From Elusimicrobiales bacterium (GTDB lineage: Bacteria; Elusimicrobiota; Elusimicrobia; Elusimicrobiales; Elusimicrobiaceae): DNA of 37,599 bases. The DNA lies in contig JBAZJT010000019.1 of assembly GCA_041651175.1 (NCBI GenBank), positions 1 to 37,599 on the forward strand. The letters are read 5' to 3'. This document shows, in pieces, positions 1 through 7,074 of the stretch (position 1 is the stretch's first letter; every line of letters starts with the position of its first letter). The position numbers and the translations under genes are program-made. The notes under the pieces were generated by a model. It was not told the DNA's origin and made no database searches. It saw only the letters and a list, made by a program, of their open reading frames with translations.

Positions 1-40
1 TGACAGAACCGCTTTTGTTGCGTTTCTTCCTGACAAACAT
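1..40 (-). CDS. IS1634-family transposase, N-terminal fragment (partial)
   Basis: The minus strand reads MFVRKKRNKSGSV from position 40 and runs off the window. This basic start (MF-[VI]-RKK-x-NKSGS) is the usual N-terminus of IS1634-type DDE transposases of the IS4 superfamily, as far as I recall the family. Only 13 codons are visible, so the catalytic residues cannot be seen. The identical-length fragment at the other window end supports the call. Confidence 0.65.
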   Translation of the reverse strand, partial: MFVRKKRNKSGSV

Positions 41-127
41 AACTATATTTTATCAACGGGACACCCAAATTCCAATACCCCTCCGACGAGGACGGGCTGA
101 TTTTAGAGAGGATTGGCGAAGTCAGGA
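1..127 (-). mobile_element. End of an IS1634-like insertion sequence, cut by window edge
   Basis: This segment aligns, in reverse complement, with 37474-37599: both begin with TCCTGACTT, share GGGTGTCCCG about 50 bases in, and continue into a transposase start codon. The two arms are 127 and 126 bases long up to the same cut point and differ at many positions, so they are diverged copies rather than one duplicated sequence. The exact terminal inverted repeat and target duplication cannot be fixed because the other end of the element is outside the window. It lies inside a methyltransferase gene. Confidence 0.75.
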
Positions 128-317
128 TGCTTTTGCTTTCAGTCGCTAATATCAACGTAAGTCTGCCGGTTCCGGCGCCCAGTTCCGCAATATTTTTGCC
201 GCGCCAATCCGCGATTTTGCGCAACGCGCGCGGAATATTTTGCTTATAATCCTCCCGCGAGACAAGCGCCTCGTATTTCAACGGATGGGTTTTATAAATC
301 TCCGCGTGCGATGGCAT
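127..317 (-). pseudogene. Class I SAM-dependent methyltransferase, 5' part only, interrupted by IS
   Basis: The start codon shares one base with the dprA stop (TGATG), so the gene was translationally coupled to dprA as the last gene of that operon. About 63 codons remain. They include the SAM-binding glycine motif I, ELGAGTGRL, at residues 45-53, preceded by a helical N-terminus as in small-molecule or RNA methyltransferases of the UbiE/Methyltransf_11 type. After residue 63 the reading frame enters the IS end and no longer resembles a methyltransferase. The substrate is unknown. The rest of the gene may lie beyond the IS outside the window. Confidence 0.7.
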
Positions 318-1441
318 CAGAGCTTGCGGGAGTATTCGCCGTTGCGGCAGGTTACGGCGGATTTGGTTTCCAGCTCAAACAGCGCAGCCGCGGCGCGCGG
401 AACCGTCCAGCCCGTTTTTTCAACCACCGCGTCCAGCGTGAGCGACTGCGCGCCTATGCATTCCAGCGCGGCGGCCTCGTCGCGCGAAAGCGGAACTGCG
501 GGGGCCTTCGGCGCAAGCGCGGCGTTGCTCTGCTCCGGCATTTTTATGCCGAAGCGGCAGTGGAGCGGCAGCGCGTCTATGATGTCGGCGGCGTTGCGCA
601 GCACCCCCGCGCCGTCTTTTATAAGCAGATTGGGGCCTTCGCTCATGGGATTGTCTATCAGCCCCGGCACGGCGAAGACTTCGCGCCCCTGCTCCAGCGC
701 CAGTTTGGCCGTTATCAGCGCGCCGGAGGTAACCGCACCTTCTATGACGGCCACCGCGCGAGAAAGCCCGGATATTATGCGGTTGCGCCGGGGAAAGTGA
801 TGCGGTTTGGGGCCCGTGTCAAAATTGTATTCGCTTATTATCGCGCCGCCGCCTTTGACTATCTCGCGCGCCAGGTCGGCGTTTTCCGCCGGGTAGCAGC
901 GCCCGATGCCGGTGCCGATTACGGCCCATGTCGCGCCTTTGGCCTCCAGCGCGGCGGCGTGGGCGACGCTGTCTATGCCGCGCGCCAGCCCGCTGGCTAT
1001 CACAAGCCCGCACTCGCTCATGTCGCGCGCCAGCCGCGCCGCCACCCGCCTGCCGTAAGCGGTGGGCTTGCGCGTTCCCACTATCGCAGCCGCCGCGCGC
1101 GGGAAATCGGCATTGCCCAGGATATAGAGCGCAAGCGGCGGGTCGATTATCTCGGCGAGCTGGGCGGGATAGTCCTCTTCTCCGAGAAAAACAATTTTCC
1201 CCCCCGCTTTAGCGGTTTTGTCCAGCTCCGCCTGCGGGTTGACGGCGGCGGAGTCCTTGAGAAACTGCTCCGCGGTTCCCGCCGACATTCCGCCCTGCGC
1301 CGACAGCGCCGCGGGCGAAAGCTTCAGCGCCTGCGCCGCGCCGCCGCAAAGCCGCTCAAGCCGCAGGAACCAGTCCGTCCTCAGCCAGCAGTAGCCGGCG
1401 GCGCGCAGCCGCGCCAGCCTGTCTTCGGCGGCGAGAGTCAT
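317..1441 (-). CDS. dprA: DNA-processing protein DprA
   Basis: DprA (Smf) binds incoming single-stranded DNA during natural transformation and loads RecA. The 374-residue protein has an N-terminal helical region, then the Rossmann-like DprA core: VGTRKPTAYGRR at 121-132, GLARGIDSVAH at 151-161, GTGIGRCYP at 176-184 and FPRRNRIISGLS at 216-227. A C-terminal winged-helix domain lies at about 325-372. The length is normal. Its start overlaps the stop of the upstream TPR-like gene by four bases (ATGA), so the two are co-translated. No other competence gene is in the window. The family call is secure; transformation ability is inferred. Confidence 0.95.
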   Translation of the reverse strand: MTLAAEDRLARLRAAGYCWLRTDWFLRLERLCGGAAQALKLSPAALSAQGGMSAGTAEQFLKDSAAVNPQAELDKTAKAGGKIVFLGEEDYPAQLAEIIDPPLALYILGNADFPRAAAAIVGTRKPTAYGRRVAARLARDMSECGLVIASGLARGIDSVAHAAALEAKGATWAVIGTGIGRCYPAENADLAREIVKGGGAIISEYNFDTGPKPHHFPRRNRIISGLSRAVAVIEGAVTSGALITAKLALEQGREVFAVPGLIDNPMSEGPNLLIKDGAGVLRNAADIIDALPLHCRFGIKMPEQSNAALAPKAPAVPLSRDEAAALECIGAQSLTLDAVVEKTGWTVPRAAAALFELETKSAVTCRNGEYSRKL

Positions 1442-1812
1442 CTGAGCATTGTCAGGCTGGTGCGCGCCAGGGCGGCTTTGGCGGCGTCGGGGAAAGATTC
1501 GGAAAGCCTGGAATAGTCGGCAAGGGCGCGTCCTCTGTCGCCCATGGCCTGGTAAAGCGAGGCGCGGTAATAAAGCGCATCGGCGGCGTATTTGCCGGCG
1601 CCGTGCAAATCAATCAGTTGAGAGAACGCCTTCACGGCCTTTTCCCGGTTGTCCGCGTAATAATTGCATATGCCGACGCCGTATTCCACCTCCTCGCTGT
1701 GCTGGGAGTTGACGTTTTTCGCGGCCCAGTTCAACAGCGAATCGGAATCATACCGGTCCCACAGGTATACCCCGCCGCCGGCAAGCAGCGCCAGCGCCAG
1801 GAGGAATTTCAC
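1438..1812 (-). CDS. Small TPR-like (BamD/YbgF-type) exported or membrane-anchored protein
   Basis: A 124-residue protein with an N-terminal hydrophobic segment (residues 1-18, a signal anchor or uncleaved signal peptide) followed by helical repeats with TPR character, for example DALYYRASLYQAMGDRGRAL near residues 78-97 and a second half-repeat around AVKAFSQLIDLHG. Such repeats mediate protein contacts. It sits between a secreted Pro/Ala-rich protein gene and dprA, overlapping both by four bases, which indicates one operon. I do not assign a function beyond a scaffold-like role. It is much shorter than BamD (about 240 residues), so it is not a true BamD. Confidence 0.7.
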   Translation of the reverse strand: MKFLLALALLAGGGVYLWDRYDSDSLLNWAAKNVNSQHSEEVEYGVGICNYYADNREKAVKAFSQLIDLHGAGKYAADALYYRASLYQAMGDRGRALADYSRLSESFPDAAKAALARTSLTMLR

Positions 1813-2726
1813 AGCCCGCCCTCAGCTTTACTGATAATATCGCCCTTGACCACAGCGCCGGTCGCGGAGACTATTTCAGCGGTAACCTCGTCGCCTTTGA
1901 CGGAAACGGCTTTTGCTATAGCTATGCGTGTTACCGCTCCGGTGCGCCCGTCCTCGCCCTTAAAATCCGCGGCGGGATGGTAGACGGTAATAAAATCCCC
2001 TGGTTTGACCCCGCCGGAACTCAGCCTCATGGCGATGATGTCCCCGGCGGAGGCCATCTCGTCCAACTCGTCCTGAAGGTCGGTCGTTGTAACCACGCCG
2101 TCTCCGCTCCAGCCCTCCGGCACGGATTTGGTGTCCCCGGCGGAGACGCTTAGCGCCAACGTGAAAGGGGTTTCGTCCGGCAGCGCGGTGTCGGGCATTT
2201 CGTGCCATTGCGCGGGTTTGACGGCCGGGATTTCGGCGGGGGCCGTTTTCGGCTGGCGGAGCGGGGAGCCTATATCCTCAAGCTGCGGGGCCGCAGCGCG
2301 CCTCTCCGGCGGAGGCGGGGCGGACGGAGTTTCCGCGCGCGGAGGCGCGGTTTTTACTGAAATCATGGAGGCGGAAGTCGGGATGACCCGCGGCGCGGCG
2401 GGCGGAACGGTGGTTTGCGCCTGCTGCGCGGGAGCCGTTGCCTGCGCGGTGGTTGTGGACAGCGCAACCTGCGCCGCGGCGGTTGACATGGCCGCTTCCG
2501 GCGCGGTATTGGCGGGCGCCGTTGAAACAGCCATGCCCGCCGCAGTCGCGGAGGAGGCGGACGTTTCGGCGGACGCGGGCCGGGAAGGGCCTTTGTCCGC
2601 TGTTATGGCGGCCTGAACGGAGGATGTGGAGGGAGAAACCGCCGGTTTGTCCGCGTTTTGCGCGCTGGCGCAGGCGGCGAAAAGCACAGCGAAAATTAGA
2701 GTGTTCATAGCGGCTTTATTATACAT
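1809..2726 (-). CDS. Secreted Pro/Ala/Thr-rich protein, unknown function
   Basis: I chose the start at 2726 because GGAAGGA lies a few bases before it. Other in-frame ATGs are 2759, with a basic extension, and 2708, which overlaps the hutI stop as ATGA. The roughly 305-residue product has a signal peptide ending ..FAACASAQ. About 170 low-complexity residues rich in Ala, Pro, Ser and Thr follow, then a folded C-terminal domain of about 120 residues containing GVKPGDFITVYHP and a final VVKGDIISKAEG. That domain looks like the short beta-barrel modules at the C-termini of LysM-type or flagellar-assembly-type surface proteins, but I recognise no named family. The linker suggests a domain held away from the membrane. 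Confidence 0.7.
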   Translation of the reverse strand: MYNKAAMNTLIFAVLFAACASAQNADKPAVSPSTSSVQAAITADKGPSRPASAETSASSATAAGMAVSTAPANTAPEAAMSTAAAQVALSTTTAQATAPAQQAQTTVPPAAPRVIPTSASMISVKTAPPRAETPSAPPPPERRAAAPQLEDIGSPLRQPKTAPAEIPAVKPAQWHEMPDTALPDETPFTLALSVSAGDTKSVPEGWSGDGVVTTTDLQDELDEMASAGDIIAMRLSSGGVKPGDFITVYHPAADFKGEDGRTGAVTRIAIAKAVSVKGDEVTAEIVSATGAVVKGDIISKAEGGL

Positions 2727-3967
2727 ATTATCCTTCCTTTTTTTATTACGGAATGGCACAGGCTGCCGCCGAAGTAGTAGGCGATTTCGCGGTAGTCTTT
2801 GGCGTCAAACAGCGCGATGTCGGCCTGCCTGCCCGCGGCTATGACTCCGGCCCTGCCGCCAAGCCCCATCGCCCAGGCGCCGTTGACCGTGGCGGCGCAG
2901 AGGGCCTCTTCCGGCGAGAGCTTCATTTTAAGACAGGCAAGCGACACCGCAAACTGCATGTTCCAGCATGGGCTTGTGCCGGGGTTGAAATCCGTCGCCA
3001 GCGCGACGGGCAGGCCGCGCGCAATCATATCGCGGGCGGGCGGGTATTTGCCCATTCCCAGGAAGTGGTTTGACGCCGGCAGCAGCACAGCCATGACGCC
3101 GGCTTTTTTCAGGGCGGCAATCTCCCCCGCGCCGCAATAATCCAGATGGTCGGCGGAGATTGCGCCGCAGCGCGCCGCAGCGCGCGCGCCGCCGTAACGC
3201 CCCAACTGCTCGGCATGGACTTTGGGCGCCAGCCCCAGCGCGCGCGCCGCGCGCATCAGCCGCAGTGTCTGGGCAGGGGAAAAGAAGCCTTTTTCGCAGA
3301 AAATGTCGCAGAAAACCGCCAGCTTGCGCCGCGCTGCGGCGGGCAGTATTTCACGGATGATATAATCGCAGTATTTGTCCGCCCCGGAAAATTCCGGCGG
3401 CACGGAATGCGCGGCCAGCAGCGTCGGCGCTACGTCAACAGGGGAAAGTTCCGCCGCCCTGCGTATGGCCAGCAGGCTTTTAATCTCCGCGTCCAGTGAA
3501 AGGCCGTAGCCGCTTTTTGCCTCCAGCGAGGTGGTGCCGCAGGAAAGAAACCTGTCAAAGCGCGCTGCCGTCATCTCCGCCAGTTCCCGGAGGGAGGCCT
3601 TGCGCACCGCCGCCGCGCTTGAGGCTATGCCGCCTCCGGCGGCTTTTATTTCCGCGTAACCCGCGCCTTTGAGGCGCAGCCGGAAATCCGCCAGCCGGGG
3701 CGCGGCGAATACCGGATGGGTGTGGCTGTCGCAGAAGCCGGGCAGGGCGACGCGGCCTTGCGCGTCCAGAACGCGGGCGCGCCGGGCAAGCGGATGGCGC
3801 GCGGCCTCCTTCATGGCCCCGGCGAAAACCGTTTTGCCGGCTGAAATTATGACGCCGGCGCCGCGCACAAGTCCGGTGTCCGACATGGCCGCGCCCGCGC
3901 GCGGCGCATCCGGCCCGGCAAAGGTAAGCAATTGCCCGATATTGGCTATGAGAAGCGGCTTCTCCAT
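2705..3967 (-). CDS. hutI: Imidazolonepropionase
   Basis: HutI hydrolyses 4-imidazolone-5-propanoate to N-formimino-L-glutamate in histidine degradation, in the cytoplasm. The 420-residue protein shows the amidohydrolase metal site SHTHP (His82, His84), the substrate loop KSGYGL (151-156), HAEQLG (His251), SADHLD (His274) and ATDFNPG (Asp326). The start at 3967 gives the usual N-terminus; an ATG ten codons upstream is less likely. No hutH, hutU or hutG is within the window, so the pathway is either encoded elsewhere or this is a stand-alone homologue. It starts 21 bases from the divergent GH3 gene and overlaps the start of the next gene downstream. Confidence 0.93.
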   Translation of the reverse strand: MEKPLLIANIGQLLTFAGPDAPRAGAAMSDTGLVRGAGVIISAGKTVFAGAMKEAARHPLARRARVLDAQGRVALPGFCDSHTHPVFAAPRLADFRLRLKGAGYAEIKAAGGGIASSAAAVRKASLRELAEMTAARFDRFLSCGTTSLEAKSGYGLSLDAEIKSLLAIRRAAELSPVDVAPTLLAAHSVPPEFSGADKYCDYIIREILPAAARRKLAVFCDIFCEKGFFSPAQTLRLMRAARALGLAPKVHAEQLGRYGGARAAARCGAISADHLDYCGAGEIAALKKAGVMAVLLPASNHFLGMGKYPPARDMIARGLPVALATDFNPGTSPCWNMQFAVSLACLKMKLSPEEALCAATVNGAWAMGLGGRAGVIAAGRQADIALFDAKDYREIAYYFGGSLCHSVIKKGRIICIIKPL

Positions 3968-4006
3968 GCAGGAATTATAACAATAAAAATGTTGCATAAT
4001 TTAGCG
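3968..4006. promoter_or_regulatory. AT-rich divergent start region between hutI and GH3 gene
   Basis: The two genes start 21 bases apart. The gap and the first GH3 codons are strikingly AT-rich for this genome. They contain a TATAAT on the minus strand (facing hutI) and an imperfect inverted repeat, ATTATAACA / TGTTGCATAAT. No convincing -35 box pairs with the -10. The region probably carries both promoters, partly inside the coding starts, and perhaps one operator. Neither gene shows a good Shine-Dalgarno site. Confidence 0.4.
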
Positions 4007-5647
4007 ATGCAGATTTTGCTTTCGCTTGCGCTGCTGTGCGGGGGCGTTCATGCGCAGGGCGCGCTTTCCCCTCTGGAACTTGAAATCGGGCAGATGATAA
4101 TGCCCGCCGCCGACGTTTCCAGGATTGACCGCTTCAAGGACGCCATAGAGCGCGGCGAGATAGGCGGTATTCTGCTGCAATGGGGAAAATTTGATTCCGA
4201 AATAACAGCCGAAGCCGCGTCCAGGCTGCAATCCTGGGCGGCAAAAAGCCCGCTTGGCCGCCCGCTGCTGGTCGCCGTGGATTACGAGGGCGGGCCGGTT
4301 TTCTCGCCCGAAACGCTGGGCCTGCCGGATTTGCCGACCAATATGATGATGGGCGCCTCCGGCTCGGAGCGGGACTGCGCGTTCCTGTTCTATCTCGCAG
4401 GGCAGGAGCTTAAAAAGGCGGGAATCAACATGAATTTCGCGCCGGTGCTGGATATAAACACCGAGCCGGAAAATCCCATCATAGGCGTGCGCGCTTTCGG
4501 CGACAATCCGGCTGATGCGGCCCGGCTGGGCGCGGCCGTTATCGGCGGGCTTAACGCGGCGGGCGTGGCGCCGGTGGCCAAGCATTTTCCGGGGCACGGG
4601 GCCGCCTTTGCCGATTCGCACAAGCGGCTGCCGGTAATATACCTTTCCTCCGCCGCGCTGGCGGAGCATATCCTGCCGTTTGAGCGGGCTGCCTCCTCCT
4701 CGGGCGCGGCGGGGATAATGACGGCGCATGCGCTCTATCCCGCGCTGGACGGCGCGAATATAGCCACATTTTCCACCGCTGTCGTGCAGGGGATGCTGCG
4801 CGGCGAAACCGGCTACAGGGGGCTTGTGGTCTCCGACAGCCTGGACATGAAGGCCGCCTCCCCTGCGCTGGCGGATGTGCCGCGGGCAGCGGCGCGCGCC
4901 GCCGCGGCGGGCGTGAACCTGCTGCTTACCGGCGGCGGGGATTATGCCGGCGCGCGGAGCGCCATTATGCGCGGCGTGGAAGACGGCGCCGTCCCCCGTT
5001 CCGCCGTCGCCGAAAGCTGCCGGCTGGTGGGCGAGGTGAAGGCGAAATACGCCGCCTCGCCGCCGGAACCGGCGATGGCTACGGACGTGTCATCCAGCTA
5101 TCTTGACGTGTCGCGCAAAATCGCGCGGGAGGCGGTTACCGTGGTGCGCAGCTCAAGCGGCATGGTCCCTTTCGTTCCGGCGGCGGCGCGAATTCCGGTA
5201 TGCGCGGTGTTTTTCGTGCCGGCGCGGTTTTCGGACAATATGATTCCCTTTTCAGGCGCGGTAATGGGCAGGGGCTGGACCATTCAGCAGTATAATTCCC
5301 GCGTTTCGCCGGGCCGTGTTGACGAGGCCCGCGCCCTGGAATGCGCCGCCTGGGCGGATATCACGGTTATAGGCAGTTTCCAGTGGGCCGGCAGCCCGGT
5401 CAGAAAGCAGGTCGGGCTTGTCAGAAAACTTTTGCGGAAGGCGCGCAATCCGGTGCTTGTCTCGCTTATGAACCCTTATGATATAAACATGTACCCGGAA
5501 GCAAAAAACGTCATCGCCATTTACGGAACCACGAAATTTTCAGCCGCCGCGCTGGGCGAGATTTTGACCGGGCAAATCCCCCCCCAAGGCCGCCTGCCGG
5601 TGAAATTGAAGCCATGGCAATCCTCCGGCAAGCCGCATGCGGAGTGA
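3989..5647 (+). CDS. GH3 beta-N-acetylhexosaminidase, NagZ-like, exported
   Basis: Glycoside hydrolase family 3 enzyme, probably removing beta-linked N-acetylglucosamine from muropeptides. Residues 7-24 form a signal peptide ending HAQG, so it should act in the periplasm, unlike cytoplasmic NagZ of E. coli. Seen in the TIM barrel: DYEGG (98-102), the NagZ-type signature KHFPGHG (198-204) with the catalytic Asp-His pair DSH (209-211), and the nucleophile Asp283 in SDSLDM. A C-terminal alpha/beta domain (about 380-553) follows, which E. coli NagZ lacks. The start could also be 4007, giving a cleaner signal peptide. Its last 94 coding bases are repeated at 8367-8461. Confidence 0.88.
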   Translation: MLHNLAMQILLSLALLCGGVHAQGALSPLELEIGQMIMPAADVSRIDRFKDAIERGEIGGILLQWGKFDSEITAEAASRLQSWAAKSPLGRPLLVAVDYEGGPVFSPETLGLPDLPTNMMMGASGSERDCAFLFYLAGQELKKAGINMNFAPVLDINTEPENPIIGVRAFGDNPADAARLGAAVIGGLNAAGVAPVAKHFPGHGAAFADSHKRLPVIYLSSAALAEHILPFERAASSSGAAGIMTAHALYPALDGANIATFSTAVVQGMLRGETGYRGLVVSDSLDMKAASPALADVPRAAARAAAAGVNLLLTGGGDYAGARSAIMRGVEDGAVPRSAVAESCRLVGEVKAKYAASPPEPAMATDVSSSYLDVSRKIAREAVTVVRSSSGMVPFVPAAARIPVCAVFFVPARFSDNMIPFSGAVMGRGWTIQQYNSRVSPGRVDEARALECAAWADITVIGSFQWAGSPVRKQVGLVRKLLRKARNPVLVSLMNPYDINMYPEAKNVIAIYGTTKFSAAALGEILTGQIPPQGRLPVKLKPWQSSGKPHAE

Positions 5648-5733
5648 TCCCGCCGAGACTGCAATTTCCGGGTAAAAAAACCGCCGCCGCGATAATCGAG
5701 GCAGTGCGTTCAGTTCGTTTCAGGATAGTGGAG
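5553..5733 (+). repeat. Direct repeat copy 1 (GH3 3' end plus decayed terminator)
   Basis: This 181-base segment recurs at 8367-8547, offset by exactly 2814 bases, with nine substitutions and no gaps by my count. Only two differences fall in the GH3 coding part and both are silent third positions (AAA/AAG and CCA/CCG). The other seven cluster after the stop codon. Here the hairpin corresponding to 8496-8520 has lost three arm positions and would pair poorly. Confidence 0.93.
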
Positions 5734-5845
5734 AAGTTTACCGCAGGAACTCCTCATAGGACATAATATATACCCTCTGAACGGTCCCATCTGTTTCTTG
5801 CAATTTTTTTGCAGCAGAATGGAGTAGAAGTGTTTTTCCGCACCT

Positions 5846-6000
5846 ATAACGGTGTCCCTCATTGAACGAAACACACAAACGCTCTGGAACAAGGCGGGAA
5901 CAACTCCCGGAACCTTTTCTGTTCCCTTTTCGTGTGTTTCATGGTTTGATTCCGTTTGCGTTGTCGTTTGCCAATACACCACGGTTTTTCAAAAAATGGG
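5846..6000 (+). repeat. Inverted repeat, left arm, of small accessory unit
   Basis: From ATAACGG the plus strand matches the reverse complement of 6767-6980, through blocks such as CATTGAACGAAACACAC, GCTCTGGAAC, CTTTTCTGTTCCCTTTTCGTG and TGGTTTGATTCCGTTT, ending at AAAAATGGGT. This arm is shorter because it lacks about 50 bases lying between two CGAAACACACGAAA-type words in the right arm, and a further short CGTGTATTT-type unit. The arms enclose the small secreted-protein gene 6061-6633. The stretch 5648-5845 before it holds only the direct repeat and otherwise nothing recognised. Confidence 0.85.
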
Positions 6001-6060
6001 TGATGTCGTATGCTTATCATCCCCGATTGTTCGGCAATTTTTGTTTCGATTGCCGGGTAG

Positions 6061-6633
6061 TTATGGTCCGCGCCGTGCCATCAGGGTTTTATCCTCTTCG
6101 TGTGTCCATATTGCGGCGGCTGCTGCGGCGGAGGCTGCGACAGTTGTATGCAGCACGTCACTGTATCCCCTTGCTGCTCCGAGTCCCCCTACTGCGATGG
6201 CTGTGGCTAATCCTCCCAGCAGCGCTTTTCCAACGGGGCTTTTTGCGGCTTTGGCCGCTTTTGAAGCGAGGTTGCGCACAGCCGCCCCCGCCCTTGAGAA
6301 AATGGATGGCTTGCCGCCCGATTCATTGGATGCAGAATTGGCGGACGCCTGCTGCGTTTTCATAGCAGGCACTTCCATCGCCAGCTTTTTGCTGCCGGTG
6401 CGGGAGCGGGCTATATCGGCCGCGCTGGGCCGTTTGGCCGATTTTGAGCGCGAGGAGGAGCCTCCCCCTATGTAAACGCCGCCGCTTCCGCCGCCTGAGC
6501 GCGACGAGAACCTGGAACTGCCAGCCGATTCCCTGAATTTAAGGCCGCTGCCCGCCTTGTCGCTTTCCAGCCCGGCGAACGCGCTGCCGCAGACCATTAT
6601 GATTGCCGCAAAACATGCCATCAGGTTATTCAT
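6061..6633 (-). CDS. Small secreted Gly/Ser-rich protein with C-terminal hydrophobic segment
   Basis: I do not recognise this 190-residue protein. The start is set by a strong AAGGAGG about nine bases upstream. Visible parts: a signal peptide at 1-20 (..VCGSAFAG), a Gly/Ser/Arg-rich low-complexity region at about 35-75 with the run SGGGSGGVYIGGGSSS, a Lys/Ala-rich amphipathic stretch, and a hydrophobic segment at about 140-160 (LLGGLATAIAVGG) that could be a membrane anchor or glycine-zipper. It lies alone between two arms of an inverted repeat in the accessory island, so it may be carried by that unit. Function unknown. Confidence 0.6.
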   Translation of the reverse strand: MNNLMACFAAIIMVCGSAFAGLESDKAGSGLKFRESAGSSRFSSRSGGGSGGVYIGGGSSSRSKSAKRPSAADIARSRTGSKKLAMEVPAMKTQQASANSASNESGGKPSIFSRAGAAVRNLASKAAKAAKSPVGKALLGGLATAIAVGGLGAARGYSDVLHTTVAASAAAAAAIWTHEEDKTLMARRGP

Positions 6634-6728
6634 CCCTCACTGCCTCCTTATCCCGTCATCCGATTTTTTTCTTCTCACGCCGTAGTCTAAGGGGTTTTTC
6701 ATTTTTTCAGGGGCCAAAGGACCTATAG

Positions 6729-6764
6729 CCTGAATGTTTCAGTTGGATTGCGGGCGCTACGGCG
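6729..6764 (+). repeat. Partial copy of the palindromic element end found at 15768
   Basis: The string CTGAATGTTTCAGTTGG followed by GCGGG and CGGCG resembles the outer end of the long palindrome at 15768-15929 (CTGAAAGTTTCAGTTGG, CGCGGG, CGGCG). It abuts the right arm of the local inverted repeat. No partner end was found near 6001-6060. Confidence 0.5.
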
Positions 6765-6766
6765 TT

Positions 6767-6980
6767 ACCCATTTTTGTGATGTGCTGGCGGACGACAACG
6801 AAAACGGAATCAAACCACGAAACACACGAAATACACGAAAAGGGAACAGAAAAGTTTCCGGTAGTTGTTCCCGTCGTGTTCCAGAGCCTTTTCGTGTGTT
6901 TCGTGTTATGCCGTTGATTGACAAGGGAAAAGTTGTTCTTTTCTATTTTCGTGTGTTTCGTTCAATGAGGACGCCGTTAT
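6767..6980 (-). repeat. Inverted repeat, right arm, of small accessory unit
   Basis: Reverse complement of 5846-6000 with an additional internal segment of about 50 bases. It carries several CGTGTGTTTCGT words, which explain the length difference by deletion between short repeats. The remaining non-coding stretch 6634-7074 holds nothing else I can name. A short ORF running through it on the plus strand is made of repeat sequence and is not called. Confidence 0.85.
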
Positions 6981-7074
6981 TTTTGGCATTTGCCTCTTTA
7001 TTCGCGCGGTTGTTTCCGGAAATCGGGACAGCAAAATACGGCATTGTGAAAGAAATGGGTGATGTCACACCCGA

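Noticed and set aside
311..1516. 401-codon open frame antisense to dprA, and similar long antisense frames at 14427-15452, 22084-23454 and 31332-32714
   Set aside because: They are GC-rich shadows with low-complexity Arg/Gly/Ala translations, fully overlapping genes with clear families.
5734..5845. Decayed 3' end of the LprI-like gene after repeat copy 1
   Set aside because: A few matching bases beyond 5733 are not enough to extend the repeat.
6708..6730. Repeat related to the asnS-deacetylase leader (GG-x-CCTAT-x-GC words)
   Set aside because: Only about ten bases agree, too little to call a shared element.
5846..6980. CRISPR array from repeated CACACGAAA words
   Set aside because: The words are irregularly spaced, lie in inverted arms and have no uniform spacers or cas genes.
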